Source of the DNA: Campylorhamphus procurvoides
Taxonomy: Eukaryota > Chordata > Aves > Passeriformes > Dendrocolaptidae
Length of the DNA stretch: 64,000 nucleotides
Reading direction: 5' to 3'
NCBI GenBank assembly: GCA_013396655.1
Contig: WBMV01007508.1
Location: 1 to 64,000 of the forward strand
Shown here: positions 23,301 to 36,000 of the stretch, piece after piece
How the letters are laid out: every line of letters begins with the position of its first letter
Numbering within the stretch: the first letter of the stretch is position 1
Program-made: the position numbers and the translations under genes
The notes under the pieces: model-generated
Databases searched by the model: none
What the model was told of the DNA's origin: nothing
The model's input: the letters and a program-made list of their open reading frames with translations, nothing else

Positions 23301-24441
23301 AATTTAAGAAACAAATAGTGTTATGCACTGAAGAGTCCTCTTAAAAACAAAACATTTCCTTGTTGGTTTAAAGTTAAGGAGGAATCATGCTCCATCATTG
23401 CCTACTCACATGATTTCTCACTGGGGTATCACCCAGCTGGGCAATCACCGTTGTCAGCGGGAGTATTGCCTGGCTGGGCATCACCCTGTCTCTGCTGTCT
23501 CCTCCCTTGTGCACACGTGTGTGTTTGAATAGCTGCACAGTGAAACATGTCAGGGAGCTGATGTGGCTGAGAACTGCCTCAGACAAAGAAAATACCCTAT
23601 AGGGAGGTGCGTTTCACTGGAAACCCATCTGACACAAATCACTGACTTTCTGCTGTCCTGGCTTCCTCAGTTCGGCTCATTTTGAGGAAGACAACTGCTG
23701 CTTCTGGGAGCAGTGGAGGCAGTAAAAGACTGGGGCTGTAGAAGAGAATGGATATTAATTCAGTCAGCGCAGGAAGCTCAGGGTGCAGCTGCAGTGGAGC
23801 TGCAGGTTGAGCTCTGGGAGCTCAGTAGCCTGAGGCAAGAGGCTGTGACCTGCTGACCCTGTGCATGACAGAGGGCCTGGGGACCTCTGGCACTGGCCAA
23901 GGGACTGGACACTCAGAGGCACAGCAGGAGCCTACAACTCCCAGACTTCCTATGTTTAGACTGAGGGGATACAAACCCAGGGATTCCTTTGATCCAGGTC
24001 CCCCTTGGAAGAACTAGCTCCACTTGTTATTTAATTATTACGCCATGATTAATATTTTTTAAGTATGTGGACACCTGAAACTCTGCTGTGGGAAACCTGG
24101 GGTGAAGCTGGTAAGGAAACCTAGTCTGACTGAGTGTGGAGGGTGGAGCCTTGGCTCCAGCTCAGGTGGTGTGAGAGGGACTGCCAGAGTGGCTCCTGGG
24201 TGGTTGGACAAGGATGTTTCCTTAACAGTGGCATTGCTAGAGAGCCATTAAAGAGGCTCACCTCTAATATCACACGTTTCATTTCCTGTTGTTGCTCTGC
24301 TGTCTTTGCTTGTACTTTTCATCCTTTCTGCCATCCCCAAATGTAGACTTCCTCTAAATGTAACTTAGTGTAGTTTGTGGTTTAGGTTGGCATGTGATTG
24401 AGGATAAATGTGATCTGGAATACGAACTGTAAAATACCTGC
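23301..24441. other. Intergenic, with one dispersed repeat segment
   Basis: No gene seen. The segment at about 24184-24228 resembles another at 30004-30050 (see the repeat entries). Confidence 0.55.
24184..24228 (+). repeat. Dispersed repeat segment, copy 1
   Basis: CCAGAGTGGCTCCTGGGTGG followed by TTGGACAAGGATGTTTCC. It aligns with 30004-30050 (CCAGAGTGGCTGCTGGATGG, then TCAGACAGGAAAGTTTCC) at about three-quarters identity by eye. Family unknown. Confidence 0.5.
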
Positions 24442-25022
24442 TGTATTGAAACCAAGCAAGGGCTCCAAGAGTTAAAAGTTGGCTTAAAATCTCTATGAGA
24501 AAATGCTTAGTTAGTAAGGTCAGTATGCCCCTGCAAATGTACACATGGACATAAAAGGAGATAGGGAGGATGCACTAAAGAACAGAACAGGAACACTAAA
24601 AGAGATAAGACAGGAACAAGGGCCTAAGTCCAAGATTCCTTGCAAGAATCAGCAAAACCAGAGAAAGTTGAAAAGTTCATGACAAAGAGGAGTGAAGATA
24701 CAACCCTGTGAAGATGAAGGCAAAAGGATCTCCCACCACAAAACACCCCAAAAGAGACAACCATGCCCAGGGTCCACATACTCCCCACCTACTCTCCACC
24801 TACTATGAATATTATAATAAGATGTTGCAATATTATGAATATGCATGAAAAGATGTTGTAATCCTTCACAAAATTGTATAAATAGTCTTGCTTTTCACTG
24901 AGAACTTTTGAACTCTTTGTCCAGCGAGACCTGGGGGTTCCCCAACGTTGCAATAAATACCTTTACTGTTTAAAGGCTAAAAACTCTGTCTTTAAATAGT
25001 TTTTAGGCCTTTTTGGGCTTCA
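24442..25022 (+). mobile_element. Solo LTR (family A, copy 1)
   Basis: TATAAATA at 24877-24884, AATAAA at 24952-24957 in CAACGTTGCAATAAATACC, and an end near TTTTTGGGCTTCA at 25022 give a standard LTR layout. The 5' end at 24442 (TGTATTGAAACCAAGCAAGG) is an estimate. The R region closely matches the element at 41592-41995. No flanking duplication was found. It directly abuts a (TA)n run. Confidence 0.7.
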
Positions 25023-25043
25023 GTATATATATATATATATGTA
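25023..25043. repeat. (TA)n microsatellite
   Basis: Alternating TA run directly after the LTR end, of the kind that varies in length between individuals. Confidence 0.9.
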
Positions 25044-26024
25044 TTTCCTCTGGCCATCTCTATGCTTGCTATGATGTTGAGCAGAGCAAATGAATCCACC
25101 TGTGTATTGTGCAGCATATCTAAAGGGCAGCCTATAGCCTGATGCCCTGGATGTCAGTGCTGCCCTGGATGTCTCCATTGCTGGTGGGGATTGATGTCAG
25201 TGTACACTTTCTGGTTGGTGAAGCGTAAGGAGAAATTGAGGGCAGCTCAGTTTCCCATTGCTTTATAAGCTTTGTAATGTGGCTCGCAATAAAAACTTGA
25301 TTTTGTTAACAGATTCAGTGGATATAAATTAGGCCAACAGATGGGAGCTGTAAAATAGGTACCATGTCAAAGTGCCAATTTTGCAAAATTACTTCTTAAA
25401 AGAAAAGCCAGAAACAAACCAGGAATAGCTACAAAGAAAATGCTAACAACTACTTACTGACAACATGAACCTTTCATTCTCAAATACTCTTAATACCCAA
25501 ATACTAATGTCTTCTCTAGGATATGCCCTTGGGCTTTCCCAGTAGCTGTTCATGTATGTTTGTGGGTAGGAGGGATTAATTCCTGAAAAATACCATGTTA
25601 AGTAGCAATCAAAAACCTTGGGGAATTTGTACTGGATCTCTATTTGAATCATGCAGAAAACAGCATTATGCTACAATATAAGTCTATAAAAGCAGTGGTC
25701 CTTCATTGAATATAGTCACATTCTAGCTTGAATACAAAAGTGTGATTTCAAAATAGTGATGAAAAGCAGAGCTGGCTGGGCCCTCATGCAGTATGATACA
25801 ACCTTGTGATAGGTCTTGCTCTGTTTACATCTCACTGTGGTCTCCCTTTTACCTGTGGATAGTGCCTCTCCCAGGGCACTTCTCAGATCAACCAGTGCAT
25901 GTTTCATCTCCAGCTCCAGCTGGTGGAGCATCTTGCTCCCTTCTCCTCTGCCTATGCCACAAAACACTGAGCTCAGGCACTCCTTTTCCTCTTTTCAAGT
26001 ATTATTCCAAGTTCTTTACAGGTT

Positions 26025-26092
26025 TTTGTTTTGTTTTTGTTTTGTTTGTTTGTTTGTTTAGGGTTTTTGTTTGTTTGCTTGTTCGGTTTGTT
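26025..26092. repeat. (TTTG)n-like simple repeat
   Basis: T-rich tract built of TTTG and TTTTG units with interruptions (GTTTAGGG in the middle). It explains the Phe/Val/Cys-rich open frames over it. Confidence 0.85.
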
Positions 26093-27670
26093 TTCTTTTC
26101 TTTCCTTTTAAATTCCATCTGGAAAAACTCAAATAGAAAGCAGTATTTTTCAGCTGTGTTGTGTGGTGCTCTGGATGGCAGGCAGCTTTGGTTGTTAAAG
26201 CCCTCTGCCAGTGGCACACCGCTCTCCTCAATGTGTAACAAAAGTCCAGAGTAACCCATTACAACTACAGTTGTTGCCGTGGGCTGAAGTAATAATTATT
26301 AATACTGTGTTGTACAACCTTCTTTCTAAAGTAAAACAATGTTCTTGTGAATAGACAGCATGGCCTCAGGCTGCCTCTGTTCTTCTAAGTCTGGTATTTA
26401 CTAAACTTGAATATTAAAACCATAATTTAAAAATTAACAAAGACACATCATAATGGCTTTTATCAGTTAAACTGTTTTGTGGTCTGTGTGAGGAAAATGG
26501 CAGCAGTGTAAAGTTAAGTGCACGCAGGTACTCCAAATATACCAGGCAGTGGAAGGATTTAGGCAAATTTATTTCCAAAAGTCGAGAACACTTAACATCT
26601 TGGTACAAAAGCTGCACTGGGCCTAAGAAATACATGCCTCCTGTTCTTTTCAGGGCTTTCATCATCCCCCGCTCTCCAGATAGGAGCGTCAGCTCCTCTG
26701 GAATGCAGGAGGAGGAACATCTAAAACTGTCTCTGGGAAAGATGCTGTTTTGCCTTTTTCCCGGCAGGAAATCCTTCTTAAGTGAAAACCCCCTCATCTC
26801 TTTGTAATAACTCTTCCAGAAGATTTTTCTATACTTACAAGCAGTAAAATGGAAAAAGCAAACCAGGCATCAAAGCAATAATTATTGTTTGTCTGGGTCA
26901 AGAGCTGTATTTGTATGAGTTCAGAATGATCATTAGATAGCTGAGCAGTTCACACAGGCACTTCTCTTTACTTTGTGGTGTTTAACAAACGAAAGAAAAA
27001 TCGTGGCCCATACATACCTTTTGATTAAATTACAGTTATCCTTAAAGCTAATCCAAGCTCACATAACTGGATTTTTCAGTCTATGTAAAGTCCAGCAGGC
27101 TGTGAGGTGTTTCTGAAACAACCTGAAGGTTTTCAGCAGCTTAGCTCAAGCTGTTTCTGAAATCTTGGAGCTGACATATATAATGTCAATGCTAATGACA
27201 GTTTCTAAGCCTAGCATTTGCTTGCTCGTAGCTGAAAGGAATATAACTGTGAAGCCTTAACTTGTGTTTGACCTTCATGCAGGCCTTGAAGGAGAGGTAC
27301 CCTCAGGGAATGCAAAATTCACTCCTTTCAGGACCAGCAACTCTTTGTTCAGTGGCCTTTTCAGCTTTACTGTGCAGTGGGAGAAGTCAAGTCTCCAGTG
27401 GTGCACTTTCCCTGCACTCCTCCTCAGTCAGGGCTCCTACAGAGTTCAGCCCACTGTTGGAACGACATGTTGTCATTTAATCAGCTGGAATGAGTAACTT
27501 TTCCTTACGCTGCCTGAAAGCTTTTTGGTCCATTTTCAACATTGGTACCCCAACATTTGGAGCAAGTAGGCTTTAGGTCTCTCCCCTGGAATGGTGCTGC
27601 CTTGCAGGTGTCTGATAACCAGCCAGACTTTATCACAGCTCAGCTTTCACATCCACTCGGGGCACAGCTG

Positions 27671-27711
27671 TGTTTTAACACTATTAAGCACCAGTGTTTT
27701 AACACTATTAA
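27671..27711. repeat. 17-bp direct duplication, 24-bp period
   Basis: TGTTTTAACACTATTAA occurs at 27671-27687 and again at 27695-27711, separated by GCACCAG. The unit contains a short inverted element. Confidence 0.9.
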
Positions 27712-30003
27712 AACTCTGCCTGGGGAAGTAAAATAACTAATTCTTTGATCTGCAAATATGATGCCTCTAGGAAAATAGCAAAGACACACAAGTCCTGATT
27801 TGTGCTTCTTTGTTGACCCTTTTTTTCACTTTTATGGCTCCCTCCTCACCTGGTACGTTCTAGTACAAAAGCAGCTGTGCTGTGCATTGACACAGTAAGC
27901 AGGACAGCCATTGTGGGGAAAATGAGAAATGAATCAGGTAATATTTATAATGCAAGTGTTCCACTTCTAGTCCTCAATTGTGTTAGCTTTGTCTCAATGA
28001 AAGTAGCTATCAGGGCATAGAACACAAGGCATTTAAGACAATCAGAAGGGGGCTGAAGAGGAGGAATACATTTGCAAGGAACTGGGAGTTCTCCCTTAAA
28101 GAAAAGTGCATTGAAATAAAAGAAGTTTAACAAAAAGAAGAGTTTGTTGCTACCAGAGTTTGTTGCTACTGTGTTTGTAGCACACCAGAATAATGGGCTA
28201 GTAATAGAAATCTCTGATTTCATCACACTAAAGTAGAGCCCAGGAACTGCAGAAAGGCTCCCTGTGTTATCCTTAAATCTCGGTGCTAGTTATCTCCATG
28301 TGGGCCAGTGCATATATCCCACATGGCTCTTAATAAAGTGGAAAACTGCATTCAATTTTTGCACTAAAGTGGCCTTATCACTTGGTACAGGAAACTCAAG
28401 CTGTTGCATTTTGGTTGATATCACTGAATGAAGGCTGTTTGGGTCTGCTTTTCCTGGGCCATGAGTGGCAGCTTTCCTCTTGGAGTACATTTAGAAAACT
28501 TTGCCCCTCTGATATAATTCTGTGCCATTTCCAGTAGCACAACACACCCTGACTACAGAGCACTGCCAAACACGCTCACAGTCTGCAGGCTGATACAATG
28601 GTCTGCAGCATCCTTTTAGTCATATTTCTTCCATACCTCAAGAGGAGTGTTTATGGCAAGTGTCCTGAATTCTGGTTCCATTTTGGCTCTGGGCCCTTGC
28701 CTTGTCCAGTTCCAGTACATCCAGTGACTCTTCTGAGATTCTTTTCTTGCTTCAGGTTTTTTTTCTCTTTCCCTGCCTTTCCTTTAGCAGGAGTTAAACT
28801 CACCACCAACAGACAGTGCTGAATTCTACCACTGGCACGTTTTTGCCTAAACATGATAACAGCCATTCAGGTTTGTGTAACCCCCATCTGTCTTAAACAT
28901 GGCAAATATACCATGCAGCTTTCTTACACACAGAGAATTGATTGGGGATTTTGCCTGCAGTGGAGAGGCCCTGGACCCTCCCAGGTCTCCCTGCACTTTA
29001 TGGCACTCCTGTGTCCCCATTCTTAGTGAGGGTATTCATATGTCACCAGCATGGGGTGATAAACCCTGGAATGGTTCTGGATGAAGACCTGCAAAATTCA
29101 TAGCAGAGATGGCTACTCTCCATGGGACTTTTTGCATTTGACCTGCAATTATATTAGTTAAAAATTATCAGACATAATTTTTATTCCATGCTGGGATCAT
29201 CTGTTGGTGGTGATTTCTCTTTTTAATTCTTTTTTTTTCACTCAGATGCAGGCTGCATGCAGAGCTGGGCTCTGCATCCTTCAGGAGCCTTTGGAAAATG
29301 CTGTGTATTTGTGTTTCAGCTGTGGGATATCTTTAGGTGCGAGGTGAGACATCCCAAAGTCAGTGTTCCAGTTACCTGGAGAGGAACACTTGTCAGTCCT
29401 TTATACAGCATTTAGGTTAAAGTAGAGATTTGGTTAAATAATGTTAAAATTTTGTGGAGCTCCCACGGCATAAGAGATGTTTTGCCTTTTGCAGAGGCAG
29501 GTGAGAATAAGGGGGCTTTACTGAGTGGGCTGCTGGAAACCAACCTGAACAGACAACAATATTATGGACAACAACTGTTGAAAACCTCCCTGAATTTCTC
29601 TCCCCTGCCTGGAGATTTACAACTATTTTCTTTGGAGGCAGCAGCTGAGATACTGTTGACAATAACGAGAGCTGCTCTGCCTCAATAAAATGCTGGAGAC
29701 AGCACATTAAACCTGACCACAACAGGTTTATTACTGCCTATTTGCTGGTTTTATAAATATCTATGTGAGGAGTCAGTCTATATATGAATGGGATTATCTC
29801 ACAAGACGTGGCTAAGTAGTAGAGCTCTTATATCACTGGAATTGTGGTAGATAGTCTTAGGACTAATTATTAATTACTGATAATAAACAGGAGCTCTTTC
29901 TGAGGGAAAGCTGCTGTACATGCTCAGTGCAATGTGTTACTGACATATCAAGAAGGGGTTTTGGTCCCAGTAGTGGGAGTCTGGGGTGGTGGGAATGTTA
30001 TTG

Positions 30004-30050
30004 CCAGAGTGGCTGCTGGATGGTCAGACAGGAAAGTTTCCTCAACACAG
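30004..30050 (+). repeat. Dispersed repeat segment, copy 2
   Basis: Partner of 24184-24228. The similarity continues weakly on the left (GGTGGTG...GGAATG) and fades on the right. Confidence 0.5.
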
Positions 30051-31085
30051 TCAGACTGGGAATTGCTGGGAAAAGTTTCTGCTACCTGGTGAAAAGCTGA
30101 GGAAGCCACTCACAGCTCTGCCAGTGCTTGCAGCAGAGTTTCCAAGCTGGCTTCAACAGCAGAAACTCTGGAGGGAGCTGTAAGCTCAGTGTTTCAGCCC
30201 AGCTTCGAGTTGGGAGATTTTGTGGGGTTTTTTCCCTTCTCAGCCAAAATTGAGATTTAAAGAAGTGGCATGTTGGGCATTTGAAGGTGGATATATTTTT
30301 GAGAGATAAGAAATTGCTTTACTTATGCCTGTGTCTGTAAACTGCAAATGTAGTAACTGAGGTCTTTGCAAGCAGTATTCACCTGTGCCTTTGCTGGTCA
30401 GATTTTAGTGGGTTTTATCAGTGTATCAGGCCAGCTCTGTTTTCTGTGCTGGCTATCAATTTCCTCTGAAATAGAGAAAGGGGTTGGTAAAACTACAAAA
30501 TATAGACAGCTGGTGTGTATTTTTAATTTTTTTTTAGGTTTTTCATGTTTTTTTGAGTGCTATTGCTGTTTCTGAGGTGGTGATTAGGGGAGAGGATGGG
30601 TAAACTTAAAACCCTGCTAAAACCCAAAGCTGACCAAAGGCAGCACTTAGCTATGCAATGCTTTGCAATGCTTATCAATTAACTACTGGGAAGACTTTGG
30701 TTTTTTTGTGGGCAGATGACTGCTGAGAAGTTACCAACGTGGGTTGAGAAACACTAAAAATACCTTGTTGGAGGCTGACCTGGAGGTTGCGCAGCTCTCA
30801 GTGCCCACGGGGGCTGTCCCTGCCCTGGGGACTGTTGGCTCTGTATGCTGGTGTCTCACACGTAGGGTGAGGAGCACCTGAGCAGTGACTCCTATTTTTC
30901 TGTTGATTTTGGGACAACTTTTTCTTCCAAGGTGTCCTGTCCACTCTGGAAGACTCTTCTACCCTCATGAGCAAGGGAATAATTTGGGTTGTTGGCCAGG
31001 CTTGGACCAGGGCTAGGGACCCCTGATTATTAGGAAATTGATCTAATTAATCCTACAACCACGGTCAAGATTACTCCTGCATTGG

Positions 31086-32270
31086 ATCAGTCAGTGCAAA
31101 CCATGTGAACATTGTCCAAAGGTATTGACCCCAGATACAGCAGCTGCATCTGTTTTGGCAACTTGATATCCTCTCGAGTAATAAGATAAATTAATTGTTT
31201 TTTGCATAGCAGGTCTCTTGCCTGAACAGATCCCTGGACCTACTATTCCAGAGCTAAGGAGGCCGCTCCTAGGACAACTGCACCCACAATGTTTTACATT
31301 ACTTGTCCTGTATGTATTGTTTGTATTGCTGGTAGGGAAAAACATCAGGTTTGGAACCAAAACTCAAATCTTGGCTCTAGTAAAGAAAACCATAACATAA
31401 TTTTTGAATTTGTATCATGCATTTGGCTGACTAGTGAGAGAACACACAAAAAAAACAAAAAGGAAAGAAAAAAAAAACATCCCTAACTCAGGTAGCTCTC
31501 AAAGATGTCTCACTGGGGCTTGGAGCCTCCAAATTTGGAAAATTCAAAAAAAAGGCGAATGGCTAGTATAATTCAAATAATACTGTCAAAATCCCAGATA
31601 ATACTGCGATTACTAATTATTGTATTTCAGTTGTCTTCCATTATCTTCTGGTTTTCCTATGTTTTGTCCCAGTTATGTTTCTAGCAGATTGTGAGAATTG
31701 TTTAGAATATCCCTGTCTCCTCTCTGATTGCTGCAGCACATGAAAAAGATCTTTTGGTTAAGAATCTACACAGGATTCTATGTGATCATGAGTCAAACAA
31801 CGTGTAAGGTGCTGAGCCTCACAGAAGAAGAGTCCCGTGTTAAAAGGCAAGAAGGTGGCTGATTTGCAACAATACACTCGAGAGACTGATGTCTGTGGAC
31901 CCTCCTACAGGCCCTGGCTTGCATCTCGCCTACAGTCTGTGAGAAACTAGTAACATCATGGGATAACTGTTTTGTTTAAGTTCCTTTGTCTAGCTNNNNN
32001 NNNNNNNNNNNNNNNNNNNNNNNNNNNNNNNNNNNNNNNNNNNNNNNNNNNNNNNNNNNNNNNNNNNNNNNNNNNNNNNNNNNGCAGGATGTGTTGGTGA
32101 CTCTAGACAACCTAACAAGACAAGACATACTTGGTCTTAGCACAACAACTCTGGGTACATGATGGCTAGAACCTACTTGGATTTCTCCCACTAAAGATGG
32201 ACTTGATCACACAGACATTATTACTTGGACTACTGCTATTACCTTTGAATGAACATTCCATGCTGCTTTC
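31086..32270 (+). other. Possible decayed retroviral internal sequence
   Basis: This stretch lies just 5' of an LTR in the same orientation. It contains protein-like but stop-interrupted frames. The clearest is on the plus strand right after the N gap (about 32087-32290), where two stops break an otherwise open, balanced-composition frame. No retroviral motif (protease, reverse transcriptase, integrase, or an envelope hallmark) could be identified, so the assignment rests on position and frame quality only. It is clearly not a functional gene. Confidence 0.3.
31996..32083. other. Assembly gap (N, 88 positions)
   Basis: Run of N inside the suspected retroviral remnant; the true length may differ. 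The gap falls where a repeated element would be hard to assemble. Confidence 1.
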
Positions 32271-33042
32271 TTTGTCCTTCTACCTCAGTTAACACATGGC
32301 ACGGTCCAATCACAGACCACGCAGTGAATGTATTCAGGTAGAATTCCTTGTGGGTATTTTTGGTCTGTGTTTGGACCAGCCACCTGTGAGAAGCTGGGTT
32401 TTCTCATGCCAAGTTATGGGAAAACAGTCTGATCAAGATGGTCTATAGCCTTGAGAGAGAGATTTTTGTGTCAACTAAAATTAATTGGTCTCTCATGATT
32501 GGCTGATGGCCCTCCAAGGGCATTTGAAGAAGAAAGAGAGGAGGAGGAGGATGAAGTAAACCCCCAGACTCAATTAAGGAAGACCCTCTGCAATGGACTG
32601 CGCAGGTGCGGAGAGATTCACGCAAGTGGAGAGAAGTATCAATTATGTAATGTAAAGGGGCCGTGCCAAATACCTTTGCTTGCGCGGCGTTGGCCACATC
32701 GCTCAGGTAAACGTCATTTTGGCCAAGTGGATAAAAGGCAGATGGCTCATGTTCTGGGACTCACTTGCTTCACATGACAGGACAACGCTGCGTTGGCGGC
32801 GACACCCACCATCACCTGTAAGCCAGCTGAGCCCGAGCCACTGCTCGGGAGGTCTAGGCATTCCAGGGGTCAGTGAGACAACTCTGTGGGGAACATCTGG
32901 GCAATTTGGGTGTTTGCACCTGGGGGCTTATTTTCTCTTCTCTCTCTCTATTGGATTTCTTTCCTGTTTACTTGGCCACCTTTGGTAATAAAACTGATGT
33001 TTGGGTTAAGTTTTCTGCGGTGTCTCAGTTTCAGCCTCTACA
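32271..33042 (+). mobile_element. LTR of an endogenous retrovirus (5' end estimated)
   Basis: GATAAAAG at 32730-32737 acts as a TATA-like box. AATAAA at 32987-32992 (TTTGGTAATAAAACTGATG) is the poly(A) signal, and the element ends TCAGTTTCAGCCTCTACA at 33042. In between is a GC-rich R-like stretch with GCGTTGGCGGCGACACCC. The 5' end was not located. The fragmentary protein-like sequence on its left may make it the 3' LTR of a decayed provirus; otherwise it is solo. Confidence 0.6.
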
Positions 33043-36000
33043 TCCCTTTGGACCCCTATTTTCCCTGGAACAGCATGGAAGGTGAGGCAGCAGGTCCCTC
33101 TGTCCCTACTACTAGTCTTGCTTTCTGTCTTTATATAAAATAACAATAAAAACATTGTGAGAATAAATATATGTGAAGAGATTTCTGCTGAGAAAAACAA
33201 GTCACTCCTTCCTTATTTGAGATCAAAATAATTTGAGACAAAAATAACAACCTGGGACACAACTCCAGGGGAAGCCTTCTAGCATAGGGAGCATCCTACT
33301 TTTGATAGGGTTAGTAAATCCATAATGCAAACATAAAATGAAGAAATTAATAGTTCTGTGTAAGGGAATGCTGCAGTTTAAAGAAGTGTTACCTGTGCAG
33401 TGTAGGTATGTTCATTTTATCTGCATTCCTCATGCTAATTGGTTTTAAGATGGAAGATGAACTGTAATATTTGCCTTTGTGGCACTTCTTTGCCTTCTCT
33501 TCGGGAGTTGTGTTACCGTGGTTGGATACAGCTGTTGTTCCAAGACAGTTGCTCGCCCAGAGAGCAAGTTTTCTTCTACTGAAATATGTGTGAGCAACAT
33601 ACAACTTCTAATCCATTTATGTCTGTTCCTGAGATTTCTTTTTGAAATGGTGTTTCTATGTAATAGGCTTACTTTGGTCTTCCAACTGTGTAGGCTAATG
33701 TCTTTATGTTTATTCTAGGTTGGCATCTGTTACAGTCTGTACAGAGTGGAAAACCTGTGGATGTCTGTGGTATTATGCGACAGTGTAGTGTCCTCCACTG
33801 GTGCCTCAGGTGAAAGAGGAATCCAGGAATGGGTGTTTCTCCTTCCCCAAGCAGCTTTAGACATCCTCAGGAAATATTTCTCTAAGAACAGAAATAATTC
33901 ATGTGAATATGATGCAAAATGTCTGCAGAAGCACCTTAACAGGTTAACTTATTCTTTCAGCAACTTTAGTGCACAAAATATTTTTTTAGTACTTAATTGC
34001 TAGGGTATGATATGGTTTCTGGGGACAAAATCCAGCTGTTCCAGTTGTTCCAAGTTATTTTAATATTTATTTATCTATTTACTTTCTAGATTACTCTCTC
34101 TTCATGAGTGTGATTTTATCAAGCAATATTACAAAAATGTGCTTAGCTCATGTTGTTTTGTAGCAGATAGCATCACAATGCATTTTGCAAGCATGGGACT
34201 TCCCTCTGCTTTGCAGTCTACTCCAAGGGAAGTAAACCAAGGATTAAGAATGCAGATGTGTGTTTAGAAAGTAAAGGTGACAGGCAGAGGAACATTTCCT
34301 GGAGGCTAGAGATGCTTGGCAAGGGAAGGCCTTTTAAAATATGCCTGTCCTCTCTGTTCAACAGAGGAGTGAAAGACTGTGCTACATGTGTGCTGGGGTG
34401 GGGTATAGTGTTATACTCCTGTTTGGCTGGAATCCACAATTGTGGGGTGGTACTCGTTGGCTTCCCTGGCTGTTCCCATGTATGCCTACCAAGTGGGTGA
34501 GGAATTTGGGAGACTTAACTTTTTTTCCCTTTCTTTTCCTTTTTTCTTTCCTCTCTCCCTGAAGAGGTCATGACTGTGTATGTAGTTTTGGATCTGTAGA
34601 TTCCCGTCAGAGCTATGTCTCTGTTGGGGGACTGACAAAACTATATTTTAAAACTTTAAAATCTTCTTGCTCCCTGCTTGCACTGTAGTTGTATAGCAGC
34701 ACTGCCATGCTTTACACCAGCTGGGGACAAAAGAATGTCTCTGTGACTCTACCCCATCAGTCTGCTAAAAATTCAGGTTTAAACCAGAGGAGCAGAGGCT
34801 GGAGTGATGTCCTGTATTTTTGCCCAGTACCAAAGTTGGGTACTCTTAGTCCCTGCCTGAGGAGAAATATGTTGTCACTTTGAAAGGCAGCTCTATTTGT
34901 GTGGTGGGAATCTTGTTCACTTGAAAGTGGACACTGCTAGTCCACCCTCTGTGAACTCCTGTCAAATACCATTCAAAAGGTTAGAAAAGCCTATTCAAAT
35001 GTGAATCTGTGGAAAGGAATGTTCACTTTGGGATCTCACTGTTTTAATTATAATCTGGTGTTGCTCTGTTTAAGGTGTTCTCATGGAAACCTGAGTGTGT
35101 TCTGTGGTTCTACTGGTTGGTATCAGCTGAACTGAGCTTTGCAGCTAAAGGACATGAAAGCATTTTTTAAAAAAATATTCTATGTACACAGACTATCTCT
35201 AAAACAAGTACAATTTGCTTTTTCTGTGTGATTATTTCCAGTATTGGGAATTGGATCAGGTGTTGCTCTTAAGCTAAGGCTTTTCAGCTTTTCATTCCTC
35301 CTAAGGTAAAAGCAATTGGCTCTATTGCCCTCAAAAATAAGTAGTAGAATTTCCAGTTAAGAACAATAAAAAGTTGTGAAGTGATAACATGTATGATATT
35401 GGTGTCAAAAGCTCATAAGGACTGACAAACATTGCAGATATGAAGAAGATATCATATACTTGAATTAATCTGTACAAACAGCTATGTAATTGGGTTGTGC
35501 AAAGTTATATTTTGCAATAAGATATTGTTAGCTCTATGGGTTGCTAGCATGAGTATCTGGTTGCCTGATGCTAATAAAGTAGATTTTATAAATCTAGCTA
35601 TGCAAATAAGGATTTAATGCAATTGAAAGTGATTTCATTGAAGTTATTCATTTACTCTTCTCACTTTCTCCCCTTGTGTCCCCACATACCAAATAGCAAA
35701 CCAGAGCTGAAGCAACCAGACAGCTGAATTTTTAAAACAGAAAATGAAAGTAGAATTCTTGTACAATTTCTTAAATTGTTTTCTGAAAGTTGAGCTTAAT
35801 TCTGTCCTCCAAAATAGGATTATGAATTTTAAAGGGTTAAGTGATCTTGTTTCAAATCTCTTAGTGAGTTGAGATCAGTTTGATTTTATTTTTTTCTTAA
35901 CTTTTGCTAAGTAACTGTAAAGGAAAGAATATTTTCAATTTGTGATGGTAAAAGCCCCTGATAGGCAGGTCTGGCTACTGTGGACCCATTGTGATTTAAG

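Larger units (their letters stand above)
25044..31085. other. Intergenic, no gene seen
   Basis: Mostly unique AT-rich DNA. It holds a (TTTG)n-like tract, a 17-bp duplication and the second copy of a dispersed repeat (listed separately). The open frames of 60-153 codons show no recognisable domain. The 153-codon frame at 25793-26254 runs through the (TTTG)n tract and is low complexity. Confidence 0.55.

Noticed and set aside
25793..26254. 153-codon hydrophobic open frame
   Set aside because: It runs through a (TTTG)n low-complexity tract that yields Phe/Val/Cys runs; no homology recognised.
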